A DNA stretch of 64,000 bases, taken from assembly GCF_002797325.1 (NCBI RefSeq), contig NZ_KZ454938.1, forward strand, positions 2,058,267 to 2,122,266, given 5' to 3'. The notes under the pieces are model-generated. The model saw only the letters and a list, made by a program, of their open reading frames with translations. It searched no databases and was not told the DNA's origin. This DNA comes from Bacillus sp. FJAT-45037. GTDB taxonomy: Bacteria; Bacillota; Bacilli; Bacillales; Bacillaceae_D. The stretch's first letter is position 1; the number at the start of each line of letters is the position of its first letter. Positions 15,408 to 24,628 of this stretch are shown here, piece by piece. Made by a program: the position numbers and the translations under genes.

Positions 15408-16379
15408 CTACTCTTTTGATTCGTGTTCATGAGGCAACATTCCTGTTTCCATATAAGTATGTAGCGCTTCTTGCACGGTGTCTTGAACTTCTTTTGGCAC
15501 CTGAGATCCAAACTCTCCTAACGAAATGACGCCGTCTGGAAAGTCAAATGTATGGTTTCCCTCTTTTAATTCACCTGCTTGAAACTTTGTAGCAACAAGT
15601 CCGTATAACTCATCAACATGTTGTATTGTGCTTGTTAAAATCGTTGCTTCACCCAAATCAGATTGATCCCCTATATACCCAATAGCATATAATCCTTCTT
15701 CCTTTATTCTTTCCACTACTTCCACATGAAAACCATCTCCTGCTGGGTAGTACACATCGTATCCGTGTTCATTCAGCTCATTAAAGTATGATAAGGCGGT
15801 TTGTTCATCGGCCCAATCTTCTACATACTTAATCTCTATTTCTACATTCGTATTCATATATTCTGCCCCAGCTATGTACCCACGTACTTCGGGTTGCCAA
15901 GAAAACGCTGCAATAGCAGCAATACGATCTGTTTGGGTCATCGCCGCCGCAACCATTCCAGCAAAATAACCCATTGCATAACTGTCGAACGCTAGATTAG
16001 TAACATTCGCTCCACTAACTTCGCCATTAAAGCTAATAAAGTGAACTTGTGGATAATCATTACTTAAAGTAGTGAAATGGTCAGCAAAGAAATGACCATG
16101 TCCAAAAATAAGATTGATGTCTTGCTCCACAAATTGCTCTACTGCAGAAACTATGTCATATCTTGAATTAACTTCTTCTTTAAAATCGACATGAACATCT
16201 AATGAGGAATGAATATTTAGGAGGCCTTGATAGCCCTTGCTGTTCCACCCTTGGTCATCAATTGTATCTTCAATTAATAACCCTACACCTTGAAGGGCAG
16301 ATGGATTCGATTCATTTGCACAACTAGAAAACAATAATAATAACGGAAAACATATAAGAAATAACTGTTGTATCTTCAT
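15408..16379 (-). CDS. med: Med-like BMP-family lipoprotein
   Basis: 323 residues. The N-terminus carries a lipoprotein signal peptide with lipobox LFSSC at about residues 16-20. The rest is a periplasmic-binding-protein fold of the BMP/PnrA (nucleoside-binding) family, with GLLIEDTIDDQGWNSKGYQG near the start and GYFAGMVAAAMTQTDRIAAI in the middle. In B. subtilis Med raises comK expression. The med-comZ-fabH-fabF order here matches. No permease genes are adjacent, which fits a regulatory rather than a transport role. The C-terminus is His/Glu-rich. Confidence 0.85.
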   Translation of the reverse strand: MKIQQLFLICFPLLLLFSSCANESNPSALQGVGLLIEDTIDDQGWNSKGYQGLLNIHSSLDVHVDFKEEVNSRYDIVSAVEQFVEQDINLIFGHGHFFADHFTTLSNDYPQVHFISFNGEVSGANVTNLAFDSYAMGYFAGMVAAAMTQTDRIAAIAAFSWQPEVRGYIAGAEYMNTNVEIEIKYVEDWADEQTALSYFNELNEHGYDVYYPAGDGFHVEVVERIKEEGLYAIGYIGDQSDLGEATILTSTIQHVDELYGLVATKFQAGELKEGNHTFDFPDGVISLGEFGSQVPKEVQDTVQEALHTYMETGMLPHEHESKE

Positions 16380-16724
16380 GCTGGCACTCTCCTGATAGAT
16401 TTACACCACAACCTAGTATAAAGCATTGGAAGGAATTTTTGCGCTTCGCTCTTTCGGAAGTGATAAAAGTCCCGATAATTTTTTTAACCTTGTTTTAACA
16501 TCTACTTATTCGTCAATTCTATTATAAACCCCTTTCTAACTTGTCTTAATTAAAGTTTTGTAATGAAATTGTAATGTTAGCTAATGAAATATGTTAACGA
16601 GAAATAGGAAGATCGATGCAGATTGATCTCACAACCATTGCCTTTCATTTAATTGTAGATGCTTCAAAAGCTTTCGCCTGTTATAATGGAACGATACTGA
16701 TTTGAAGAAACGAGGAATTTTAAT
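16380..16724. other. Divergent region between med and prfC, with extended -10
   Basis: 345 bp. For prfC (plus) there is an extended -10, TGTTATAAT, at 16679-16687, about 38 bases before the start codon. For med (minus) the best -10 candidate is TATACT (plus 16415-16420) without a convincing -35. The rest is AT-rich and shows no open frame or recognised RNA. Confidence 0.55.
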
Positions 16725-18320
16725 ATGAAACATAAAGAAGCCGTGCAGTCTAGACGGACATTCGCGATTATTTCGCATCCTGATGCGGGTAAAACAACAT
16801 TAACTGAAAAGCTCCTTCTGTTTGGAGGAGCCATTCGTGAAGCTGGAACGGTTAAAGGGAAAAAAAATACGAAACATGCGACAAGTGACTGGATGGATAT
16901 TGAAAAACAGAGAGGAATCTCTGTCACAAGTTCCGTTCTCGAATTTAAATTCGACGGGTACCATGTGAACATCCTTGATACACCTGGTCACCAAGATTTC
17001 AGTGAAGATACGTACCGTACGTTAACGGCAGCCGATTCTGCTACGATGTTAATTGATGCAGCTAAAGGTGTCGAGGCTCAGACGAAGAAATTATTTAAAG
17101 TATGTAAAATGCGCGGCATTCCAATCTTTACGTTTATGAATAAGTTAGATAGACACGGAAGAGATCCTTTTGATTTAATGGAAGAGCTAGAGGAAGTACT
17201 TGGCATTCGTTCGTATCCAATGGGGTGGCCAATTGGAATTGGGCAATCATTCTCAGGTGTCTATGATCGTCATGCGAAAAAGCTTGAACTTTACAACCCT
17301 GAAAATCCAAATGATATTGATGTTATTCAGCTTACTGGCTCGGATGACCCGAGACTTGATGAAGCAATTGGTGATGAAGAATTGGTCGCTCAATTTAGAG
17401 AAGAGCTGGAGCTATTAGATGTGGCGGGTGATGAATTTGACCTTGATCTTATCAAAAGAGGAGAGCTTACACCGATCTTCTTTGGTAGTGCTATTTCAAG
17501 CTTTGGTGTTCAGACCTACTTAGAACATATGCTTGACCTTGCTCCATGGCCAACGCCTCGCGAGAGTACAAAAGGAGTCATCGACCCATTAGAACATATT
17601 GGATTCTCTGGTTTCATCTTCAAAATTCAAGCAAACATGAACCCTGCTCACCGTGATCGTATTGCCTTCTTACGAATTACTTCAGGTAAATTTGAGCGTG
17701 GTATGCAAGTAAAGCATGTTCGTTTAGGTAAAAACATGAAGTTATCACAACCAACTCAGTTCCTTGCACAAAGTCGCAGCATTATTGATGAGGCTCATGC
17801 AGGTGATATTATTGGTCTCTTTGATCCAGGTACATTTAGAATTGGAGATACACTAGTTGAGGGGCAACCATTTGAGTTTGACGAGATGCCTCATTTCTCA
17901 CCTGAATTTTTCTCTGCCATTACAGTAAAAGAGGCAATGAAACATAAATCCTTTGAAAAAGGCCTTCAACAGCTGACAGAAGAGGGGGCGATTCAGTTAT
18001 TTAAATCGTATAACCGTTTTTCCGAGCAACAAATTGTTGGGGTCGTTGGGGTATTACAGTTCGAAGTTTTAGAACATCGTCTAAATGGTGAATACAATGT
18101 TGATATTCAACTCGATCGTCTTCCCTACTCATTTGCAAGATGGGTGGATGGACCACAAAACGAGATGGACACATTCAAAAAGATGCAACGTAATTTAGTG
18201 ACCGACCGTGATGGTCGAATTGTTGCTCTCTTTGATAATGAATTCCAAATGCGTACAGCGATTGATAAATATCCAAGCATTGAATTTTATGAGAACTCGT
18301 TTTATAAAAAACAATCATAA
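16725..18320 (+). CDS. prfC: Peptide chain release factor 3
   Basis: GTPase of 531 residues that removes RF1/RF2 from the ribosome after termination. Motifs: SHPDAGKTTLTEKLLLFGGA (G1), DTPGHQDFSEDTYRTL (G3) and NKLDR (G4). The C-terminal half shows RF3-specific blocks such as PHFSPEFFSAITVKEAMKHK and VVGVLQFEVLEHRL. Full length. It is transcribed opposite to its neighbours and sits between med and the yjaV-like gene, which are adjacent in B. subtilis. This points to insertion here or loss there. Confidence 0.96.
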   Translation: MKHKEAVQSRRTFAIISHPDAGKTTLTEKLLLFGGAIREAGTVKGKKNTKHATSDWMDIEKQRGISVTSSVLEFKFDGYHVNILDTPGHQDFSEDTYRTLTAADSATMLIDAAKGVEAQTKKLFKVCKMRGIPIFTFMNKLDRHGRDPFDLMEELEEVLGIRSYPMGWPIGIGQSFSGVYDRHAKKLELYNPENPNDIDVIQLTGSDDPRLDEAIGDEELVAQFREELELLDVAGDEFDLDLIKRGELTPIFFGSAISSFGVQTYLEHMLDLAPWPTPRESTKGVIDPLEHIGFSGFIFKIQANMNPAHRDRIAFLRITSGKFERGMQVKHVRLGKNMKLSQPTQFLAQSRSIIDEAHAGDIIGLFDPGTFRIGDTLVEGQPFEFDEMPHFSPEFFSAITVKEAMKHKSFEKGLQQLTEEGAIQLFKSYNRFSEQQIVGVVGVLQFEVLEHRLNGEYNVDIQLDRLPYSFARWVDGPQNEMDTFKKMQRNLVTDRDGRIVALFDNEFQMRTAIDKYPSIEFYENSFYKKQS

Positions 18321-18329
18321 TCGACAAGA

Positions 18330-18353
18330 AAGATGGTCAGCATTGACCATCTT
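18330..18353. terminator. Terminator after prfC
   Basis: AAGATGGTCA, loop GCAT, TGACCATCTT, then T-rich. It separates prfC from the convergent small membrane gene. Confidence 0.9.
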
Positions 18354-18362
18354 TTTTCTCTA

Positions 18363-18530
18363 TTAACCTTTAACCTTTTGGCGGCGATATATCACTTCTG
18401 CAATAATTCCCGCGCTTAAGCCAAGTAGCACATTCACCCCGTCTTGGAAGCCAAAAAGCAGTTGCCCTATAAAAAAGACCGCAATGGTGACAATCGCAAA
18501 GATCACTATCCCTACTAAGGATTCCCTCAA
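18363..18530 (-). CDS. Small two-helix membrane protein, 55 aa, TTG start
   Basis: This frame is open from a TTG at 18530 and encodes a protein beginning LRESLVGIVIFAIVTIAVFF, then a second hydrophobic segment (GVNVLLGLSAGIIAEVIY) and a basic tail RRQKVKG. Two membrane helices are likely. GGTAGGG, which lies inside the last codons of the upstream epimerase gene, is seven bases before the TTG. Only two bases separate the epimerase stop from this start, so coupled translation is likely. Function unknown. The terminator at 18330 is shared. Confidence 0.6.
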   Translation of the reverse strand: MRESLVGIVIFAIVTIAVFFIGQLLFGFQDGVNVLLGLSAGIIAEVIYRRQKVKG

Positions 18531-18532
18531 AA

Positions 18533-19288
18533 TTAAACCCTACCTTCATTGAACCTTTTTTGCTTCTGCCATTGTTTCACATGTTGATGATAATATGCAA
18601 GACCTTCGTCTAATCCTACTTTAGGTATAAATCCTAAAACGGACTTAGCTTCTTTCACGTACTCATCAGATCGCCTAGTCTGATCGGCCGTCGTTTCACT
18701 CATTTTAATATCATACAGGGTAGGGAGGTGAATGATTTGATTGTTGATTTTTTTCTGGCCAGCTAAAACCAGTCCTTGAATGGCATCCAATACATACATC
18801 GCCTTCTCGTATTCACTATCTTTGAATTCTTTACGTTGCCACGGACCATAAAGATCAGGTACACGCACAATGACATAGGACAACCCCAACTTATCAACAA
18901 GTTTCTTCAACTGTGCTTCTAGTATTCGTTTTTGTTTACCAAAATCGGTCTCCATCTCAATCGTCGAAGGGTAGATCACTCTTACATTTTGTGGAAGTCT
19001 ACACATGAGTTCTTTCAAGATTTCTTTTTCTTCCTCTACTTGCTTAAACTCTTTGTTTGCTAAATGATATACCGTATCTACTCCGTTGAAATTAATCTCT
19101 TTAAAAGGCTGTTTATGCAATTGAAAAAGAGCATTTCTCCCTATGCGAAGTTCTTTCTCTTCCTGCTCTTCTTGTGTCGCTTCATCATCAGAATCAATTG
19201 CGACAACTTCAATCCCCTCCGACAGAAGATGTTCGCATAAATGAAACCCAATAAACCCTAATGCTCCGGTAACGATTACTCGTCTCAC
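18533..19288 (-). CDS. NAD-dependent epimerase/dehydratase family protein, YjaV-like
   Basis: 251 residues of the extended short-chain dehydrogenase type. The Rossmann nucleotide-binding motif is VTGALGFIGFHL (glycine pattern GxxGxxG), followed by an acidic residue at the end of strand 2 (VVAIDSDDE). The usual catalytic YxxxK is not obvious; the expected region reads QKRILEAQLKKL, so activity as an epimerase is doubtful. Later DLYGPWQRKEF is typical of sugar-nucleotide epimerases. It sits next to a YjaU-like gene, as in B. subtilis yjaU-yjaV. Substrate unknown. Confidence 0.75.
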   Translation of the reverse strand: MRRVIVTGALGFIGFHLCEHLLSEGIEVVAIDSDDEATQEEQEEKELRIGRNALFQLHKQPFKEINFNGVDTVYHLANKEFKQVEEEKEILKELMCRLPQNVRVIYPSTIEMETDFGKQKRILEAQLKKLVDKLGLSYVIVRVPDLYGPWQRKEFKDSEYEKAMYVLDAIQGLVLAGQKKINNQIIHLPTLYDIKMSETTADQTRRSDEYVKEAKSVLGFIPKVGLDEGLAYYHQHVKQWQKQKRFNEGRV

Positions 19289-19348
19289 CTGATCCCCTCC
19301 TTAAAACCATCCATATGTACTTCCCTCTTAAGACAAGCTCAAAAGGGA

Positions 19349-20092
19349 TTAAAGCTTTTCCTCATGTTTCTTAAAAAAACGAAGGATTGGGGCGACATAG
19401 GAAGAATAGTTCTTCCCGTTCCCATGCAAGCTAATTGACGCTTTTTTTCCTACTCTCTCACATGCAATAGAAAAGGGGCGACTATGCTGTTCAAAAGGAA
19501 AGCGTTTATTCGTTACATCATGAACAATCTGCATCGGAGGACAAATCATATTCTCAAGATCAATGGTGTTGAAAACCTCAGAAACATCGGTTTGATCCTC
19601 ATTGATTCCATAGGCCTGTGCAATTTCTTTTCTGAACCTTTTATAATAAAGTTTATTTTGCTTTTCCTGTTTTTCATATACTTCTAAAGATAAACATGGG
19701 TTTATAAAGAAAGCCGAGCGAAAGAAGTCTGGTCTTCTTTTCATTAAAGAAAGTGAGACTAGTGCCCCGCTGTTTTCTGATACTACATGGATCCTCTTAT
19801 TCAACAACGCTTTCTTATAGACCAGATGATACAATTGCTCGATGTAATCAACTGCTCGTTGATTCCCCCAATGCGCTCCAAATAGCTCAGAGGTGAAAAT
19901 TGTATAACCTTGGTTAATGAGCGATGTAATAAACTGATGTCTTTCTGGATGTTGGTGCCAAATACTCGTATTCTCTTCCACACTCTTAGCGTGATCTCCG
20001 ATGATTAATACAGCGAAACCATTTGGTCTTTCAGGAAAAAAGAGGACATTTCGCTGGTTTTCTATTGTAAAAAAAGTTTGATCAATCGCCAT
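19349..20092 (-). CDS. Alpha/beta-hydrolase-like protein, YjaU-like position
   Basis: 247 residues. The order of hydrophobic strands and NSGALVSLSLMKRRPDF resembles an alpha/beta-hydrolase nucleophile elbow (here SENSGAL in place of GxSxG). The nucleophile context is therefore divergent. The C-terminus SLHGNGKNYSSYVAPILRFF holds a His where the catalytic His would lie. No signal peptide. It occupies the place of B. subtilis yjaU upstream of the epimerase-like gene. It may be an inactive or altered hydrolase; substrate unknown. Confidence 0.6.
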   Translation of the reverse strand: MAIDQTFFTIENQRNVLFFPERPNGFAVLIIGDHAKSVEENTSIWHQHPERHQFITSLINQGYTIFTSELFGAHWGNQRAVDYIEQLYHLVYKKALLNKRIHVVSENSGALVSLSLMKRRPDFFRSAFFINPCLSLEVYEKQEKQNKLYYKRFRKEIAQAYGINEDQTDVSEVFNTIDLENMICPPMQIVHDVTNKRFPFEQHSRPFSIACERVGKKASISLHGNGKNYSSYVAPILRFFKKHEEKL

Positions 20093-20212
20093 CTACTCGC
20101 CTCTCCCATCCGTTTTTAAGTAATAACTTTTAAACGTCATTTCCTTATTACCCTATGCATATGTCGCTTCATACGGAATGAGACAATCGAAGATATTTTT
20201 CTTCAAAAAAAA

Positions 20213-20247
20213 AGAGAAAGCATCTGAGTTTATTCAGTGCTTTCTCT
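20213..20247 (-). terminator. Terminator of the arg operon and yjzC
   Basis: AGAGAAAGCA pairs with TGCTTTCTCT (inner CTGA/TCAG adds to the stem), followed on the minus strand by U9. It ends the transcript that includes argF and the YjzC-like gene. Confidence 0.9.
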
Positions 20248-20256
20248 TCATTTCGA

Positions 20257-20436
20257 TTATGGTTTTTGCTTTTGTGTCCATTTTCGATCATCATTAGTTG
20301 TTTCCGGAAAACGTTCTCCTACACTCAGCTTTACGGATTTTGGATTTGTTACCATACTACCAGTCTCCCCGATTTCAACATAGATACCGTTATTCGGTGC
20401 TTTTTGACCATGATCAAATTGTCGATTTTGTCCCAC
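20257..20436 (-). CDS. yjzC: YjzC-family small protein, 59 aa, GTG start
   Basis: Reads MGQNRQFDHGQKAPNNGIYV, then EIGETGSMVTNPKSVKLSVG and ERFPETTNDDRKWTQKQKP. The MGQNRQ...GQKAPNNG...YVEIGE pattern is that of the YjzC family, whose gene also follows argF in B. subtilis. GAAAGGAGGGATAACT places the ribosome site six bases before the GTG. The protein is polar and has no membrane segment. Its role is unknown. A strong terminator follows it. Confidence 0.88.
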   Translation of the reverse strand: MGQNRQFDHGQKAPNNGIYVEIGETGSMVTNPKSVKLSVGERFPETTNDDRKWTQKQKP

Positions 20437-20504
20437 AGTTATCCCTCCTTTCTATTTAGAGTTTCCGTTTAAAGGAGGAATCATGAGTTCTGTTCTTAAT
20501 CTTT

Positions 20505-21458
20505 TTAAGTGAGTAACGATGTCAATATAGCTTTTTGAACGTGTAAACGATTTTCTGCTTGATCGTAAATGGCAGAATGACCTCCATCAATTACATCAAC
20601 TGTCACTTCTTCCCCGCGATGAGCTGGTAAACAATGGAGAAATAAATAATCGTCCTTTGCATGGCTTGTTAAGTTTTCATTTACTTGAAATGGTGCAAAT
20701 GCCTTCTCTCGTTCAGACTGCTCACCTTCATAGCCCATGCTTGCCCACACATCGGTGTAAATCACATCAGCTTGTTCACATGCATGAACAGGATCGTTTG
20801 TTTCTGTTAACAAAGCCCCTGTTTCCTCTGCTGCATTTTTTGCTGCCGCAAAAATTCCCGCATCAACCTCATAGCCTTTTGGTGTCGCGACAACAACATC
20901 CATTCCTGTCTTTGCTCCAGCTATAAGTAATGAATGGGCGACGTTATTTCCATCTCCAACATAAGCTAGTTTCAACTTCTCCTGTGTTGGTTTGTATTCT
21001 TTGATTGTGAGGAGGTCTGCTAATGCCTGACATGGGTGATACGCATCGGTTAAAGCATTGATGACAGGTACGTCTGCGTTTGCAGCTAATTCTTCAACCA
21101 TATCATGAGAGTTCGTACGAATCATGATCGCATCAACATAACGTGAGAGCACCTTTGCTGTATCCTTTATCGGCTCGCCTCTCCCAATTTGTAAATCACG
21201 CGGACTCAAGAACAAGGCATGACCACCTAATTGCGTCATCCCTACCTCAAATGAGACACGCGTACGAGTTGAAGCATTTTCAAAAATCATACCAAGAGAT
21301 TTTCCTTTTAATATCGGTTCGTGGTCATGATCTTTAGCCTTTTGTTTTATTTCAGCCGCTACACGAAGTAACTCTTTTACTTCTTTTGGTGCGTAATCCA
21401 ACAACGTCAAAAAGTCTCTTCCCGTTAAGCTGACGTGCTTTTTTATCGTCTGTTTCAT
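20505..21458 (-). CDS. argF: Ornithine carbamoyltransferase
   Basis: Makes citrulline from ornithine and carbamoyl phosphate. 317 residues from the ATG at 21458 (TAGGGATTACTTG upstream); a TTG three bases earlier is possible. Signature motifs: carbamoyl-phosphate loop STRTRVSFEVG, HPCQALADLLT, and HCLPAHRGEEV, whose Cys and Leu-Pro contact ornithine. Last biosynthetic gene of the arg cluster, 27 bases after carB, so its substrate is made by the preceding enzymes. Confidence 0.97.
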   Translation of the reverse strand: MKQTIKKHVSLTGRDFLTLLDYAPKEVKELLRVAAEIKQKAKDHDHEPILKGKSLGMIFENASTRTRVSFEVGMTQLGGHALFLSPRDLQIGRGEPIKDTAKVLSRYVDAIMIRTNSHDMVEELAANADVPVINALTDAYHPCQALADLLTIKEYKPTQEKLKLAYVGDGNNVAHSLLIAGAKTGMDVVVATPKGYEVDAGIFAAAKNAAEETGALLTETNDPVHACEQADVIYTDVWASMGYEGEQSEREKAFAPFQVNENLTSHAKDDYLFLHCLPAHRGEEVTVDVIDGGHSAIYDQAENRLHVQKAILTSLLT

Positions 21459-21484
21459 CAAGTAATCCCTACTTCCAAATTTTT

Positions 21485-24400
21485 TTAAACGAGTAGCTTA
21501 GCTTGCTTTCTCCACTCCTCAATAGATAACAATTGGTTCGTTGTACATTGTTTTCCTTTTAGCATTGCTTCTAATGTTGTTAGTTCTGTCATAACTGTAA
21601 TCCGTTGTTTTAGAGCTTCAATTCTCTTCTTTTTTCCGTTTTTAAATCCACGCTTTGGAATACTGACAAGGAGGGCTGCGTCAGCTGTCTCTACCCAAGT
21701 GTCAAAATCATTCTCAACGACCTGAAAGCCAGCGTCTACTAGTTGCTTTTTATAAGGAATGCATGCAGTGTGATACGTTGAATCAATATCAAGATAGACG
21801 GTTCCAGCCGATGTGTTTGATGATGTAAACCGTTGGTCAACGGAAGCAAATGCCTTACTAAATGCTTCAGCAATGGAAGAACTTATACTGATCAACTCAC
21901 CTGTTGATTTCATTTCTGCCTCTAAAATCGGATCAACGCCTGGAAGTTTCTGATACGAAAAAACAGGTGCTTTCACGGTATAAAATGAAGGTGTAGGTGC
22001 ATATCCTGTCTTACCTATAAGAGCAGGAAGTGACTGACCCAGTAACAATCTCACCGTGTAATCAATCAGTGGTTCACCATTTATTTTACTTAAAATCGGA
22101 ACGGTTCTAGATGCTCTTGGATTGACTTCAATGACATATAGCTCTTCTTTATAAAACACAAATTGTACATTAAACAGACCACGAAGATCCATTCCTCTTG
22201 CCATTTTCTCTGTGTAGTAGAGAACTTGTTTCTTGATCTGGTCCGATATCGAATAGGGCGGAGTGACCGCTAAACTATCTCCTGAATGGACTCCTGCTTT
22301 TTCAATTTGTTCAAATAACCCTGCGATATAGACATTCTCACCATCTGTCAACACATCAACTTCTAGCTCGACGCCTGGATAATAAGCATCAATTAAAAGT
22401 GGGAACGTTAGATGATGAGTCAATTCAAACAATTCACTTAACTCCTCAGTTGAATTTGCGACGACCATCCCTTGCCCACCAATCACATAAGATGGCCTAA
22501 TAAGAACAGGGAAACCAATGTCTAACGCTTTTTGTTGTGCCTCTTCAATATTCATAACTGTTACACCTGGAATATGTGGTACCTCTATCTCATTCATAAA
22601 CTGATAAAACTGGCCACGATCTTCTAATAAATCAATCGTTTCTGTAGATGTGCCAAAAATGTGAATGCCTGCTTGTTCGAGACCTTTAACTAATGAGATC
22701 GCCGTTTGACCTCCAAGCCCCACAACAACTCCCTCAGGCTGTTCAAGCTCAATAATGTTTACCACGTCTTCGACCGTTAATGGTTCAAAGTATAAACGAT
22801 CCGCTGTTGCGTAATCAGTGCTCACTGTTTCAGGATTATTATTAATAATAATCGCCTCATAGCCAAGTTTGTGTAGACTTATTGCCCCATGAACCGAACA
22901 ATAATCAAACTCGATGCCTTGACCAATCCTTATCGGTCCAGACCCTAAAATGACAATCTTCTTTTTATCTGTTGATACTTCAACATCCGATTCACCGCTC
23001 CAACTTGAATAGTAGTATGAAGTAGCTGCAGTGAATTCACCAGCACAGGTATCGACCATTTTATAGCGAGGTAGAATGCCTAACTGTATCCGTTTGTCTT
23101 TCACCAGATTCTCTGAAACATTCCATTCTTTCGCTAACCAGTGATCTTGGAATCCATACACCTTGTATGTTGTTAATTTTTCAATTGTAACGGAATTCAG
23201 ACGCTCGCTTGTGATCTCTTGTTCCAATGTGACAAGCTTATGAAATGCATGTAAGAAGTACTGATTGATCTGTGTCTGATCATGGATCAATTTAAGCGCT
23301 GTCCCACGTCGCATGAGTTCCATGATGGCGAAAAAACGACGATCATCAGCACGAACAACAAGGTCCCACAGTTCGGTTTCTCGCCAACCCTCTAAGCTAA
23401 GCAGTCGTAGTCCATCGACTTTTATTTCAAGGGAACGAACCGCTTTTTGGATCGCTGCTTCGATGTTCCGTTCAATCGCCATCACTTCCCCCGTCGCTTT
23501 CATTTGAGTTCCAAGAGTACGGTCAGCGTGGACAAGCTTATCGAATGGCCAACGTGGAAACTTTACAACGACATAGTCAAGAGCAGGCTCGAAACTTGCA
23601 TATGTATGGCCTGTCACTGGATTAATCAATTCATGCAAAAGATAGCCCATGCTAAGTTTGGCAGCGATACGAGCGATTGGATATCCTGTTGCTTTTGATG
23701 CAAGAGCTGAAGACCTGCTTACACGAGGATTGACTTCAATTAAGTAATAAGTTTTGCTCTTTGGATCTAATGCAAATTGAATATTGCATCCACCGACAAT
23801 ACCTAATGCCCGTATGATTTTTATAGAAACTGAACGAAGCATTTGATACTCCACATCTGTTAACGTCTGCGATGGTGCAACGACGATGGAATCGCCCGTG
23901 TGAATGCCTACAGGATCAATGTTTTCCATGTTACATATTGTGATGCACGTATCATTCTCATCACGCATGACTTCATATTCAATTTCTTTAAACCCAGCTA
24001 TGCTTTTCTCAATAAGACATTGACTAATCGGACTCTGAGCTAGCCCCCCTTTTACAATTGTCATTAACTCTGTTTTCGTTTCTGCAATGCCTCCACCAGC
24101 ACCACCTAATGTATAGGCTGGACGCACAATAATCGGGTACCCTACTTTTTCAGCGAATTGAACCGCTCCATCAATCGTTTGAACAATGTCACTATCTGGG
24201 ACAGGCTCAGCTAATTCATTCATCAGCGCGCGGAACGCTTCCCGATCTTCGCCTTTTTTGATTGATTCAATCGGAGTCCCAAGCAATTCCACCCCACAAG
24301 CCGCTAAAATTCCTTGGTCATTAAGAGCTAGTGCCAAATTTAACCCTGTTTGCCCTCCTAATGTAGCGAGGAGTCCATCCGGCTGCTCTTTTTTAATGAT

Positions 24401-24628
24401 CCGCTCTACACTTTCTACGGTCAAAGGTTCAAAATAGACCACATCTGCACATGATTCATCCGTCATCACTGTTGCTGGGTTATTGTTCACTAAGATGACT
24501 TTGATCCCTTCTTCTTTTAATGCAAGACAAGCTTGAGTTCCTGCATAATCAAACTCGGCTGCTTGACCAATAACGATTGGACCTGAACCAATGACTAGGA
24601 CTGATTGAATATGTTCGTGTTTAGGCAT
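21485..24628 (-). CDS. carB: Carbamoyl phosphate synthase large chain, arginine type
   Basis: 1047 residues. Makes carbamoyl phosphate from ammonia, bicarbonate and two ATP in complex with CarA. Two homologous ATP-grasp halves are visible, beginning VLVIGSGPIVIGQAAEFDYA and VILGSGPIRIGQGIEFDYC. Each half has the matching GGQTGLNLALAL or GGQTAISLVKGL loop and an ATP-grasp signature (QFALDPKSKTYYLIEVNPRV in the first half). The C-terminal allosteric region is somewhat short. The setting in an arg operon marks it as the arginine-specific enzyme, separate from a pyrimidine one expected elsewhere. Its start overlaps the end of carA by eight bases. Confidence 0.97.
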   Translation of the reverse strand: MPKHEHIQSVLVIGSGPIVIGQAAEFDYAGTQACLALKEEGIKVILVNNNPATVMTDESCADVVYFEPLTVESVERIIKKEQPDGLLATLGGQTGLNLALALNDQGILAACGVELLGTPIESIKKGEDREAFRALMNELAEPVPDSDIVQTIDGAVQFAEKVGYPIIVRPAYTLGGAGGGIAETKTELMTIVKGGLAQSPISQCLIEKSIAGFKEIEYEVMRDENDTCITICNMENIDPVGIHTGDSIVVAPSQTLTDVEYQMLRSVSIKIIRALGIVGGCNIQFALDPKSKTYYLIEVNPRVSRSSALASKATGYPIARIAAKLSMGYLLHELINPVTGHTYASFEPALDYVVVKFPRWPFDKLVHADRTLGTQMKATGEVMAIERNIEAAIQKAVRSLEIKVDGLRLLSLEGWRETELWDLVVRADDRRFFAIMELMRRGTALKLIHDQTQINQYFLHAFHKLVTLEQEITSERLNSVTIEKLTTYKVYGFQDHWLAKEWNVSENLVKDKRIQLGILPRYKMVDTCAGEFTAATSYYYSSWSGESDVEVSTDKKKIVILGSGPIRIGQGIEFDYCSVHGAISLHKLGYEAIIINNNPETVSTDYATADRLYFEPLTVEDVVNIIELEQPEGVVVGLGGQTAISLVKGLEQAGIHIFGTSTETIDLLEDRGQFYQFMNEIEVPHIPGVTVMNIEEAQQKALDIGFPVLIRPSYVIGGQGMVVANSTEELSELFELTHHLTFPLLIDAYYPGVELEVDVLTDGENVYIAGLFEQIEKAGVHSGDSLAVTPPYSISDQIKKQVLYYTEKMARGMDLRGLFNVQFVFYKEELYVIEVNPRASRTVPILSKINGEPLIDYTVRLLLGQSLPALIGKTGYAPTPSFYTVKAPVFSYQKLPGVDPILEAEMKSTGELISISSSIAEAFSKAFASVDQRFTSSNTSAGTVYLDIDSTYHTACIPYKKQLVDAGFQVVENDFDTWVETADAALLVSIPKRGFKNGKKKRIEALKQRITVMTELTTLEAMLKGKQCTTNQLLSIEEWRKQAKLLV

